NCBI GenBank assembly: GCA_038227745.1
Contig: JBBRPS010000013.1
Span: 1 to 33,932, forward strand
Length of the DNA: 33,932 nt
Source: DASPXY01 sp038227745
GTDB taxonomy: Bacteria; Planctomycetota; Planctomycetia; Gemmatales; Gemmataceae
Reading direction: 5' to 3'
Shown here: positions 25,005-32,406 of the stretch, piece after piece
Layout: each line of letters begins with the position of its first letter
Numbering within the stretch: the stretch's first letter is position 1
Translations under genes and position numbers: made by a program
The notes under the pieces: model-generated
Databases searched by the model: none
What the model saw: only the letters and a program-made list of their open reading frames with translations
What the model was told of the DNA's origin: nothing

Positions 25005-25808
25005 ATGTCCTATGGACGGGCGCAGACGGGGGCGGTGCGCGCCGCCCCCTGGTCCTCGGGCCAGTGGTGCTGCTACTACGCCACCAACGCGGAGCGACTG
25101 CTACCGCTGCCGTGGCGGCGCGGGGCGGAACTGACCGACGCCGAGCGCGACGCCGTCGCGGCGTCGATGCAGGATTTCCAGCTCGGCGAGAGTTCGGAGG
25201 GCCGCAACCTGCTCCGCCGCGCCGCCGACCACGCCGAGCGCGCCGACGACCCGGAGTACCTCGAGGCGATGCGCCTGTTCGTGCGCGAGGAGCAGCGGCA
25301 CGCCCGCGACCTCGGCCGCTTCCTCCGCCTGGCCGGCGTGCCATTGCTGGGGCACTCGCGCCTCGACAGCGCCTTCCGCCTGCTGCGCCGCCTGGCCGGC
25401 CTGGAGACGGCGATCGGCGTGCTTCTCACCGCGGAGACCGTCGGCAAGGTCTATTACCTCGCGCTGCGGCGGGCGACCGGCTCGGTGCTGCTGCGGCGGT
25501 TGTGCGAGCAATTGCTGCGCGACGAGGTGCGGCACATGCGCTTCCACGCGGAGCGGCTGGCCCTGCTGCGGCGCGGCCGTGCCCGCTGGCGCGTGTGGCT
25601 GGCGCACGCCCGGCATCGGGTGCTGTTTGGCGGCTCGTGTCTGCTGGTCTGGGCGAAGCACCGGCGGGCGCTGCGGGCAGGGGGCTTCGGGCTGCGCTCG
25701 TTCTGGCGGGCGTGCTGGGGCGAGATGGGCCGCGTGCTGAAGTGGATGGACCCGCGCCGCGGCGCCGGCGCCGAAGCCCGCAAACCGTGCGAGGTGACCG
25801 TTGGCTGA
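25005..25808 (+). CDS. Ferritin-like diiron protein
   Basis: A 267-residue, largely helical protein with the diiron pattern of the ferritin-like superfamily: E62 in FQLGESSEG, E96 and H99 in REEQRHARD, E144 in TAETVGK and E174 with H177 in RDEVRHMRFH. The pattern E, ExxH, E, ExxH suggests an iron-dependent oxidase or oxygenase, with substrate unknown. No signal peptide is seen. The C-terminal 80 residues are rich in Arg and Trp with one hydrophobic stretch near 205-215. ATG 25005 has CGGAG seven bases upstream. The last 8 bp overlap the start of the membrane protein at 25801, so the two proteins probably act together, for example a soluble diiron enzyme with a membrane partner (inference). 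Confidence 0.82.
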   Translation: MSYGRAQTGAVRAAPWSSGQWCCYYATNAERLLPLPWRRGAELTDAERDAVAASMQDFQLGESSEGRNLLRRAADHAERADDPEYLEAMRLFVREEQRHARDLGRFLRLAGVPLLGHSRLDSAFRLLRRLAGLETAIGVLLTAETVGKVYYLALRRATGSVLLRRLCEQLLRDEVRHMRFHAERLALLRRGRARWRVWLAHARHRVLFGGSCLLVWAKHRRALRAGGFGLRSFWRACWGEMGRVLKWMDPRRGAGAEARKPCEVTVG

Positions 25809-26532
25809 CGTGGGACCGCGACCGCAAACGGAGGCGTTCGGAGGTCGGTGGCTGCCGCGGACCCTGGCGGCGCTGGTGCTGTTCGGCGTGGCGTTCGGCT
25901 ACGTCGAGGCGACGGTCGTGGTCTACCTCCGTGCCGCCTACGAACCGCTGCACGAGCGCCTGCACCCCGGGCGCGCCCCCGGCGACCTGTTGCCGTTCAT
26001 TCCACTGGAGCGCCTGTCGGCAGCGGGGCCGGCGTTCGTGAACTGGGAGGCGACCGAGCTGGCCCGCGAGGCGGCGACGTTGGTGATGCTCGCCGCCGCG
26101 GCGCTGGCGGTGGCGCGCAACGGCCGCGAGTGGTTCGCCGCGTTTGTCCTGGCGTTCGGCCTGTGGGACGTGTTCTATTACGTCTTCCTGAAGGTGCTGA
26201 TCGACTGGCCGCCGTCGCTGCTGACGTGGGACGTCCTGTTTCTGGTGCCGGTGCCGTGGGCGTCGCCGGTGCTGGCGCCGGTGCTGGTGGCGCTGGTGAT
26301 GATCGTGACGGGGTTGGCGGTGTTGTGGCGAGAGGGAACGGGGCGGCCGCTGCGGCTGAGGTGGGGACATTGGCTGGCGCTGACGGTCGGCGGGGCGGCG
26401 ATCGTGACGGCGTTCTGCTGGGACCACGCGAACGTCAGCGCGGGCGGCGCGCCGAACCCGTTCCCCTGGCCGCTGTTCTCAGTCGGGCTCGTACTCGGCT
26501 TCGGCGCATTCGCTCACGCCTGGGTCCGTTGA
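25801..26532 (+). CDS. Integral membrane protein of unknown function
   Basis: A 243-residue protein with about six transmembrane segments (approximately residues 20-40, 88-105, 112-132, 148-176, 192-208 and 222-240). Recognisable stretches are LFGVAFGYVEATVVVYLRAA near 27-46 and FGLWDVFYYVFLKVLIDWPP near 119-138, which look like conserved motifs of an uncharacterised bacterial membrane family. The start is TTG 25801, overlapping the stop of the ferritin-like gene by 8 bp, with GAGG six bases upstream; GTG 25810 is an alternative. Co-translation suggests a joint role with the diiron protein. The family's activity is not known to me. Confidence 0.8.
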   Translation: MADVGPRPQTEAFGGRWLPRTLAALVLFGVAFGYVEATVVVYLRAAYEPLHERLHPGRAPGDLLPFIPLERLSAAGPAFVNWEATELAREAATLVMLAAAALAVARNGREWFAAFVLAFGLWDVFYYVFLKVLIDWPPSLLTWDVLFLVPVPWASPVLAPVLVALVMIVTGLAVLWREGTGRPLRLRWGHWLALTVGGAAIVTAFCWDHANVSAGGAPNPFPWPLFSVGLVLGFGAFAHAWVR

Positions 26533-26592
26533 CGGGAGACTGGGGGCACGACGCGACAGGTACTCTTGCTCCACCGCGAAGGCACGGCGAAA

Positions 26593-26826
26593 CTAGCTCA
26601 GGCGGCGGCACACGATGGCGAGTTCATAGAGATCTTTGAGGCGCGCCAGGTTCGAGATGGCACTGACGGCTTCCGCGAACTCCTGAGCCGCATCGTGACC
26701 GAACCGGCGCCCGAGTACCTGCAGGGTCGCTTCGCGCCAACCGTTTTTCTGTCCTTCCTCGAGTATTTCCTGGTAGAACGGGGATTTCTTCAGCTCTTCA
26801 CTCCCGCCCGGCGAGAGTAGGTCCAC
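26593..26826 (-). CDS. Stand-alone C-terminal Rpn-like module (possible nuclease inhibitor)
   Basis: A 77-residue protein starting at GTG 26826, with AAGGAG four bases upstream (VDLLSPGGSEELKKSPFYQE...). It aligns end to end with the C-terminal part of the neighbouring nuclease: KKSPFYQEILEEGQ against MKESPLYQEIFGEGE, LQVLGRRFGHDAAQEF against MEVLEVRFGAEAAKEF, and ISNLARLKDLYELAI against VADLGHLGELHRLAL. It lacks any nuclease domain. It lies 25 bp downstream of the nuclease stop on the same transcript. In Escherichia coli, intragenic products of rpn genes that consist of the C-terminal domain bind and inhibit the full-length nuclease; this gene could do the same from its own cistron (inference). 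The alternative is a decaying duplication, but the good ribosome site and intact frame argue against it. Confidence 0.65.
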   Translation of the reverse strand: MDLLSPGGSEELKKSPFYQEILEEGQKNGWREATLQVLGRRFGHDAAQEFAEAVSAISNLARLKDLYELAIVCRRLS

Positions 26827-26851
26827 GCCGCGCTCCTTTCCTTTGGGCCGT

Positions 26852-27079
26852 CTACTCCCCCGCCAGCGCACGTCGAAACTGGCTGATCCGGCGACTCTGG
26901 AGGGCGAGTCTGTGCAGCTCTCCCAGGTGACCCAGATCGGCGACGGTGTTGATCGCTTCCTCGAACTCTTTCGCGGCCTCGGCGCCGAAGCGGACTTCAA
27001 GGACCTCCATGATGTCCCTGCGTGCCCGCGTCTGTTCGCCCTCGCCAAAAATCTCCTGGTAGAGCGGTGACTCTTTCAT
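26852..27079 (-). other. Possible internal translation start giving a 75-residue C-terminal product
   Basis: Inside the nuclease gene, GGGAGAG lies five bases before ATG 27079, in frame. The product would be 75 residues (MKESPLYQEIFGEG...), nearly the same length as the 77-residue stand-alone paralogue next door. The Met of MKES-YQ-I is, as I recall, widely conserved in this family. It would parallel the RpnS-type products of enterobacterial rpn genes. Confidence 0.5.
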
Positions 27080-27694
27080 CTGTTCTCTCCCGATAATGGA
27101 CACCACGTCCAAGGTGCGGTCTTTGAGCTTACCAAAAATACCCAGGACTGACAGCAAATCCGCGCGCTTGTAACTGTCCAGTTCCCGATGGCGGATGGCG
27201 GCGGCTGCGTGGGTGACGGCGGCTGCGGACGTCTTCCCGTGCCGGCACAGCGGGTACAGCGCCATCAGCCCCGGCCAGTGCTCCCACCACGGCTCGGGCT
27301 CCTGCTGCCACAGCGGGATCTCGCGGAACCACAACTGCTGCGTCGGCTTGCCGCCCGCTTCAAGGCGGAACGTCCCCTTCTGTTCGCGATACCCTTGCGG
27401 CATCAAGGTGAAGAGGAGGCTGAGCGTGGGCAGGCGCTCCCGCTCCGACAGCAGGCCGCTCTTGGCCAGCATGCTCCACACCGCCGACTCCACCCAGCGC
27501 GTGTACGCCTCCATGTACACCACGAACCGCTCGCCGCCACCCTCGGCACGGAAGGCGCGGTCGGCAAGGCGCTCGGTCGTCTGCAGTGTGTCACCGATCC
27601 CCTGCCACGCATCGACGGTGATGCCGGCCAGGCGCGGCAGCGCCCGTCCGGCCGTTCGCGCCACGATCTTGAAGCCGGCGTCGAAGTCCGCCAT
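26852..27694 (-). CDS. Rpn-like PD-(D/E)XK nuclease / putative transposase family protein
   Basis: A 280-residue protein starting at ATG 27694 (MADFDAGFKIVARTAGRALP), with GAGGATGTC upstream. The N-terminal two thirds resemble the Rpn/transposase_31-type PD-(D/E)XK domain: Asp in ERLADRAFRAE near 49, Glu in FVVYMEAYTRW near 65, and later WFREIPLWQQ near 128. In relatives the second motif usually reads ExQ or ExK; here it is E-A-Y, so catalytic competence is uncertain. The C-terminal 75 residues (MKESPLYQEI...) form the family's helical module. Gaps to neighbours are 13 bp after the methyltransferase and 25 bp before the small paralogue, so it is part of the vgrG-PAAR-methyltransferase transcript. 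Rpn proteins act as DNA nucleases in recombination or phage defence; here a secreted cargo role is also possible. Confidence 0.72.
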   Translation of the reverse strand: MADFDAGFKIVARTAGRALPRLAGITVDAWQGIGDTLQTTERLADRAFRAEGGGERFVVYMEAYTRWVESAVWSMLAKSGLLSERERLPTLSLLFTLMPQGYREQKGTFRLEAGGKPTQQLWFREIPLWQQEPEPWWEHWPGLMALYPLCRHGKTSAAAVTHAAAAIRHRELDSYKRADLLSVLGIFGKLKDRTLDVVSIIGREQMKESPLYQEIFGEGEQTRARRDIMEVLEVRFGAEAAKEFEEAINTVADLGHLGELHRLALQSRRISQFRRALAGE

Positions 27695-27707
27695 GACATC
27701 CTCACTC

Positions 27708-28796
27708 CTACCCGCCGCCCACCGCCTTCCGCGCCGCCACCACATGCACGTCATACCCGACCGTGCTGCGCTCGTGCAAGCGCACCTGCCACGGCACCGA
27801 CGCGACCTCGGCGGTCAGTTCCAGCCCCGCGATCGCCTGCGGGTGTCCCCCGGGCGTCAGCAGAGCGCGCAGCACCGGCTCGCTCGCCCCGCCGGCCGCG
27901 CTCCGTTGCGAATGGCCGCCCAGCCACGCCTCCAGCGGCGTGGCACTCGGCGACCAGTCGTAGGGCGTGGACAGGACGGTCCGCCCCCCAGGCGCCAGCA
28001 GTCCCGCGATGGCGGCGAGGAAATCCCGCGGCGCCGACACGCAATCGAGGACGTTGAGGCTGACGGCGAGCGCAAAAGTCTCCTGGGCGAAGGGCGGGTT
28101 CAGCACGTCGCACGCCCAGAAGTCCACGCGGTCGGCGCCGGGAAACTGGGCGGGGAACTCGCGTCGGTCGTACACCAGTCCGATGCGCCGCCGTGGGTAG
28201 CGCACCACGCCGCGGCGCAGCACCCCGGACGCCAGCCGCAGCATCGCGAAGTTGAGATCGACGCCCAGCACCAGGCCGCCGCATTGCTCCGCCAGCGCGA
28301 ACACCGTCCGACCCACGGAACAGCCGACGTCCACCACCGGCCCGGCAGGCAGTTCGCCTGCCAGCGCCAGGCCGCGGTCGAGGACGCGCAGGACCGACGC
28401 CGGGCGCACCTCCCCCGCCGGCTCGTGCGGGTCGAGGTCGCCGTAGTGGTCCCAGGCGTACATGCTCAACTGCTGGCGGTTGACGTCAAACGCGGAACCT
28501 GGACCGGCGCAGTCGCCAAGGAGGCTCTCCATCGTCTCCGACAGGTCGTCGCGCCCGGTCAGGGCGGCGAGCTGGCCGGCGACGTAACCGCGCAGGTCGG
28601 GGATCAGCAGCGGGATGCCGTCGAGGATGGGGTACTCGCGCTGGCAGTCGGGGCGCGTGCAGTGCAGCACGCCTTCGAGGACAGACTCGCCCTCCTCGCG
28701 CGCCACAGAGGCGAGGCGCAGCGGTGACGGCTCGGCGGCGTGGAGGCGGCACACCGGGCAGACAGGGCGCAGGGCCTCGAAGTGAAGGCGGCGCAC
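27708..28796 (-). CDS. SAM-dependent methyltransferase with N-terminal zinc ribbon
   Basis: A 362-residue protein. The first 70 residues carry a Trm112/UPF0434-like zinc ribbon (CPVC near 13-16, CTRPDC near 46-51, then REYPILDGIPLLIPD). A class I methyltransferase domain follows: motif I VVDVGCSVGRTVFALA near 155-170, motif II acidic residue in LVLGVDLNFAMLRLA, motif III-type VDFWACDVLNPPF and motif IV-like FALAVSLNVLDCV, then GGRTVLSTPYDW. The start is GTG 28796, with GGAGG about eleven bases upstream and overlapping the end of the PAAR gene; 6 bp separate them. The target is unknown: it could modify a spike-associated cargo or a small molecule. The position between PAAR and nuclease genes makes a role in the same system likely. 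Confidence 0.85.
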   Translation of the reverse strand: MRRLHFEALRPVCPVCRLHAAEPSPLRLASVAREEGESVLEGVLHCTRPDCQREYPILDGIPLLIPDLRGYVAGQLAALTGRDDLSETMESLLGDCAGPGSAFDVNRQQLSMYAWDHYGDLDPHEPAGEVRPASVLRVLDRGLALAGELPAGPVVDVGCSVGRTVFALAEQCGGLVLGVDLNFAMLRLASGVLRRGVVRYPRRRIGLVYDRREFPAQFPGADRVDFWACDVLNPPFAQETFALAVSLNVLDCVSAPRDFLAAIAGLLAPGGRTVLSTPYDWSPSATPLEAWLGGHSQRSAAGGASEPVLRALLTPGGHPQAIAGLELTAEVASVPWQVRLHERSTVGYDVHVVAARKAVGGG

Positions 28797-28802
28797 GCGC
28801 GG

Positions 28803-29186
28803 TCAGCCTCCGATGAGGACGGTCGGGCAGCACGGCGGCAAGATCTTGCCGGTCGGCGAGGGGATCGGCGCCACGCAGCTGGTGTGCGCCGTCAGGTCGC
28901 CAAGGCGCGCCGCCGGGATGCCGTTGATCTGGACCGTCATCGACCCCTTGGCGACCATGCCGGGGCCGGCCGGCACGCACGTCGGCAGCGTGCAGATCTT
29001 CGTGATGTCGCCGACGCGGGCGGCGGGCGCGCCGCCGACCAGCACCGTCGGCGAGCCCTTGATGATCGGTAGCGGCAGCGCCGGGTGGGGCACCGCGGTC
29101 GGCACCGGCGCCGGCGGGTGGATCGGCGCGTGGCAGTGCGGCGCGTCCTGTAACACCTGATCGCCCAGGCGAGCGGCGGGGGGCAT
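28803..29186 (-). CDS. PAAR (DUF4150-type) spike-tip protein
   Basis: A 127-residue PAAR-motif protein: the N-terminus PPAARLGDQV, then a first repeat IIKGSPTVLVGGAPAARVGD, a second repeat MVAKGSMTVQINGIPAARLGD, and the end TVLIGG. Cys and His residues (H18 and H20 in DAPHCHAP, C65, C70, H100) can bind the metal at the tip. PAAR proteins sharpen the VgrG spike of type VI secretion or related contractile systems and often recruit effectors. It has no C-terminal toxin extension, so any cargo must be a separate protein. ATG 29186 has GGAGGA eight bases upstream; vgrG ends 19 bp before. It is co-transcribed with vgrG and the methyltransferase. Confidence 0.93.
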   Translation of the reverse strand: MPPAARLGDQVLQDAPHCHAPIHPPAPVPTAVPHPALPLPIIKGSPTVLVGGAPAARVGDITKICTLPTCVPAGPGMVAKGSMTVQINGIPAARLGDLTAHTSCVAPIPSPTGKILPPCCPTVLIGG

Positions 29187-29205
29187 GTCGGGTTCCTCCA
29201 GTTCC

Positions 29206-31386
29206 TCAGCCGATCTGGATGTTCGGCGCCGAGATCTGCACCTGGGCCTGTCCCGACACCGCCACCTTGGCGGCCGTGATCGTCACGCCCGTCATGTCGA
29301 TCTTGATACTATTACCACCCACCTTCAACTCGATCGACTGGGCGGCCTCGATGGTGATCGTGCCGGCGCTCACCTTCGTGCTCAGGTTCCCCGTCTGCAC
29401 CGTCAGCGCCCGGTCGCCGGTGATCGTCAGCGTCTGCTTGCCCCCGACCTTGAGCGTGTCGTCCTGTTTGATGTCGTGGGTCCGGCTGCCCTGTTCCAGC
29501 GTCACCTTCTCGCTGCCCTGCTTGACCGTCTCGGTGCGGTCGCCGGTGATCGTGATGGTCTGCTTGCCCTCGACCTTCAGCGTATCGTCCTTCTTGACGT
29601 TGTGCGTCCGGCTGCCCTTCTCGATCGTGACCGTTTCGTCGCCCGTCTTGACCGTCTCGGTTCGGTCCTTCCAGATCTCGATCGTCTGGCTGCCGTCGTC
29701 CGCCTTGTTGCTGCCCACGGTCAGGCTGTCGTTGTTCTCGACGACGCGCGTGAAGTTCTTCTCGGCGTGGAAATAGACCTCCTCGGAGCCCTTCTTGTCC
29801 TCGAAGCGCAACTCGTTGAAGTTGGCGATCTCGCCCTTCATCGTGCTGCGCGTCTTCAGGCCGCTCATCGTCATGTAGTCGGGCAGGACGTAGGGCGGCA
29901 TGTTCTCGAAGTTGTAGACGCTGCCGACGATGATCGGCTGATCGGGGTCGCCTTCCAGAAAAGCGACGATGACCTCCTGGCCGATGCGCGGGATGTGGAT
30001 CATGCCCCAGTTCTTGCCGGCCCAGGGCGTGCCGACGCGGACCCAGCACGAGCTGCTCGCGTCCTTCTTGCCCTCGCGGTCCCAGGGGAACTGCACCTTC
30101 ACGCGACCGTACTTGTCGGTGAAGATCTCCTGGCCGGACGGGCCGACGACGACCGCGGTCTGGGTGCCGTGGACGAGCGGCCGGGGCGTCTGCCGCAGCG
30201 GGCGGAACGGCAAGTCCAGGGGCAGGCAGTGGAACGTGTTGTGGTAGCGGTATGGCTCCTTGCCGGCGGCGTAAGCGCCGCGCAGGTCGGCGTCGTGTTC
30301 GACGCGGGTCAGGACGTAGGGACCGTCGGCGTTGAGGTGGCGGCTGAGCGTGAACTTGTGGCCGGCGGTGAAGTGCCGGCAGTCGCTCTTACCGACGGCG
30401 TGCAGGCCGGGCGCCGCCTCCTGGTCCATGCGGATGCCGACGGTCCGCTTGTTGTCGGTGAAGATCTTCTGGAGGTTGGACGCCTGGCTGCCGCCGCCCG
30501 GCGCGACGCCGTCGAAGCGGCCGGCGTAGCCGCCCGGGTAGTCGTAGATCTCGAAGGCGTCGTTGCCGCCGACCTTGAGCTTGTGGCTGACCGTGCCGGC
30601 CTTGGCGGTCGCCAGGATGCTCTGGTCGGCGGCGAGGTTCTTGTCGGGCATCTCGAAGCAGTAGTCCCAGAGGGTGACCTTGCCCGAGCGCAGCCCCTGG
30701 ATCTTTTCCCAGGCGCGGACGCGCTGCTCGGTCTCGATGCCGCCGGCGACCTCGTCGTAGATCAGCTTGGTTTCGCCGGGCACGTCGGGGTGGCTCTGCG
30801 GCGAGTTGGCCACCACCATCTTGTGCTCGGTCTCGGTGTGCTTGAAGAAGTAGTAGATCCCCTCCTCCTCCATGAGGCGGCTGGCGAAGTCGAAGTCGGA
30901 CTCGCGGTACTGGGTGCAGTAGTCGCGCGGCTCGAAGGTGCCCTGGAGCTCGTAGGAGACCTTCAGGCCGGTGACGCCCGTGAGCACTTTTTTCAGGATA
31001 TCCGGCACGGACAGCTGCTGGAAGACGCGCGTGGACGCCTTGCGCGTCAACAGCCAGAACGCCGGCACGACCTCCGCTCGATAGCGGATGAAGGCATCGG
31101 CGCTGGCCGTCGCCCGACCGAGGTCGCCCTGGGAGAGCTGGACGACGATGCCGTTGACGTAGCGCTTCTTCCCTCCCGGCAGGACCACGGTCACGGTGAC
31201 CTGCTGGCCGAGGAGCTTGTCGAAGTCGATCTTCGTGCCCTGCTCGGCGAGCATGTGCAGTTTGAAGCGGAAGGGGCGCGAGAGTTCCTCGGTGCCGGTG
31301 AACGCTTCGAGGAGCAGCACGTCCTTGCCCAGAGGGGTGGTGACCGCGATCGGGCGTCCGTCCTGGGTGTATTTCTGCTTGGCCAT
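29206..31386 (-). CDS. vgrG: Type VI secretion spike protein VgrG (TssI)
   Basis: A 726-residue VgrG. The N-terminal gp27-like region begins PLGKDVLLLEAFTGTEELSR and includes DFDFASRLMEEEGIYYFFKH near 165-184, a hallmark of the family. The gp5-like OB fold lies near 415-485 (TDKYGRVKVQFPWDREGK, PRIGQEVIVAFLEGDPDQP). A long beta-helical spike follows, with two 42-residue repeats (DRTETVKTGDETVTIEKGSR...), ending in VSGQAQVQISAPNIQIG. Start ATG 31386 (MAKQKYTQDGR) is chosen by family alignment, with CGGAG upstream. No other tss gene is in the window, so this is an orphan vgrG cluster that would rely on an apparatus encoded elsewhere. It leads a five-gene minus-strand set with PAAR, methyltransferase, nuclease and a small protein. 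Confidence 0.96.
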   Translation of the reverse strand: MAKQKYTQDGRPIAVTTPLGKDVLLLEAFTGTEELSRPFRFKLHMLAEQGTKIDFDKLLGQQVTVTVVLPGGKKRYVNGIVVQLSQGDLGRATASADAFIRYRAEVVPAFWLLTRKASTRVFQQLSVPDILKKVLTGVTGLKVSYELQGTFEPRDYCTQYRESDFDFASRLMEEEGIYYFFKHTETEHKMVVANSPQSHPDVPGETKLIYDEVAGGIETEQRVRAWEKIQGLRSGKVTLWDYCFEMPDKNLAADQSILATAKAGTVSHKLKVGGNDAFEIYDYPGGYAGRFDGVAPGGGSQASNLQKIFTDNKRTVGIRMDQEAAPGLHAVGKSDCRHFTAGHKFTLSRHLNADGPYVLTRVEHDADLRGAYAAGKEPYRYHNTFHCLPLDLPFRPLRQTPRPLVHGTQTAVVVGPSGQEIFTDKYGRVKVQFPWDREGKKDASSSCWVRVGTPWAGKNWGMIHIPRIGQEVIVAFLEGDPDQPIIVGSVYNFENMPPYVLPDYMTMSGLKTRSTMKGEIANFNELRFEDKKGSEEVYFHAEKNFTRVVENNDSLTVGSNKADDGSQTIEIWKDRTETVKTGDETVTIEKGSRTHNVKKDDTLKVEGKQTITITGDRTETVKQGSEKVTLEQGSRTHDIKQDDTLKVGGKQTLTITGDRALTVQTGNLSTKVSAGTITIEAAQSIELKVGGNSIKIDMTGVTITAAKVAVSGQAQVQISAPNIQIG
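29416..29667 (-). repeat. Two tandem 126-bp repeats in the VgrG spike
   Basis: Two 42-codon units (29542-29667 and 29416-29541) encode near-identical segments starting DRTETVK and ending KQTITITG or KQTLTITG. A third, diverged unit (GDRALTVQTGN) follows. They lengthen the beta-helix and are a likely site for unequal recombination that changes spike length. Confidence 0.85.
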
Positions 31387-31525
31387 GAGGCACTCCGGGG
31401 CGAGGATTGGGGGAGCGGGCTCAGGGGGAGATTCTGACACACACCGGCGCGGCTTGCAAGCGGGCCGCTGCGCTTGCCTGGGGCGTCCAGAGCGGCACAG
31501 ACTTTTTAATCCCTTTAGAATGACT

Positions 31526-31556
31526 GAAAAGGTGCCTGTCTGTTCTGTCCCCTTCA
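31526..31556. repeat. Short repeat-like element at the 3' end of the Uma2-family gene
   Basis: On the minus strand the sequence reads TGAAGGGGACAG-AACAGACA-GGCACCTTTTCA, an imperfect inverted arrangement with GACAG/GGCACC motifs that I associate with planctomycete intergenic repeats. Its TGA (31554-31556) is the stop codon of the Uma2-family gene. Support is weaker than for the long hairpins. Confidence 0.4.
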
Positions 31557-32174
31557 CACGGTCCAGAGCCCCGGCTGGCCGTCGGTGCGTCTCACCTCCG
31601 TCACCGGCTTTCCCCCGCTGCGGTTCCGGCGGAAAGCCAGCGCGAGTACCCCGCTCACCAGACGGCGCTTGCCCTCCAGTGAGGAGGCCGCAACAGGGAC
31701 GAGTTCCTCTCCCTCGAGGCGCCATAGCCGCAACGTGCGTTTGTCTCGGTGAATCAGCAGCAACTCGCGCACGCCGAGACGCCCATAAAACGGCCCCTTT
31801 TCTCCGCTGTCATCGCCGGGGCTCTCGATCTCCACGAGGAAGTCCGGCCCTCCCTGGACGTGCGTGCTGTGACTGACAGCGCGGCTGTTCTTCAGGACGA
31901 CGACCAGGTCGGGAACACGGTAGTTCTGCTTCCAGTCCGAGCCGCGGTCGCTGACGTTGACGCCCGGGTAGACCTTCCCCAGCCCCGGGCGCTTCACCAC
32001 TTCATCGAAGATCGTGCCCAGGTCGTGAACCAGTTCCTGGTGCTCCAGGCTCGGCATCGACGGCATGACATAGACTCCATCCCAAATCTCGTCGTACCGA
32101 TCGGCTCCTTTGCGTTTCCGTTCCAGGATCAATTCGTCGGCTCGGTCGATGTCCTTGACCAGCACTGGCGGCAT
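31554..32174 (-). CDS. Uma2 family (DUF820) PD-(D/E)XK endonuclease-like protein
   Basis: A 206-residue protein of the Uma2/DUF820 family, common in cyanobacteria and planctomycetes and predicted to have a restriction-endonuclease fold. Motifs: DEIWDGVYVMPSMPSLEHQE near 28-47, D89 in RVPDLVVVL, E115 and E117 in DFLVEIESPGDD, and Lys126 followed by YGRLGVRELLLI near 130-141. The start is ATG 32174, because GGAGGAG lies four bases upstream; the longer frame to 32504 runs into the divergent sulfatase region. The gene's role is unknown; in the host these genes are numerous and scattered. It shares a 232-bp divergent intergenic region with the sulfatase, where no promoter could be named. Confidence 0.88.
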   Translation of the reverse strand: MPPVLVKDIDRADELILERKRKGADRYDEIWDGVYVMPSMPSLEHQELVHDLGTIFDEVVKRPGLGKVYPGVNVSDRGSDWKQNYRVPDLVVVLKNSRAVSHSTHVQGGPDFLVEIESPGDDSGEKGPFYGRLGVRELLLIHRDKRTLRLWRLEGEELVPVAASSLEGKRRLVSGVLALAFRRNRSGGKPVTEVRRTDGQPGLWTV

Positions 32175-32406
32175 GCAACTCCTCCTTCCCTCTCCACTGG
32201 GCGGCGGCGCGAGCCGGCCACCCTTCTGTACCAGTCCCCGCATACGGGGGCAAGGCCACACCCTGCCGCTGACATCGCGCTGGCGCACGAAAAGTCGGCC
32301 GGTCCGTTCCAGCCATCCCACGCGCCGGGGGATAGAAAGAAGCGCGAGGGTCGGCCCTGAGCCTGCGGAGATCCTGCCGACCCACCGCTCCCCCGAGGTG
32401 CGACCC

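Noticed and set aside
29185..31437. A 750-codon plus-strand frame opposite vgrG
   Set aside because: The minus strand is an unmistakable VgrG with family motifs throughout.
31387..31553. Promoter for vgrG
   Set aside because: An AT-rich stretch at 31501-31530 is present, but no convincing -35/-10 pair on the minus strand could be named.
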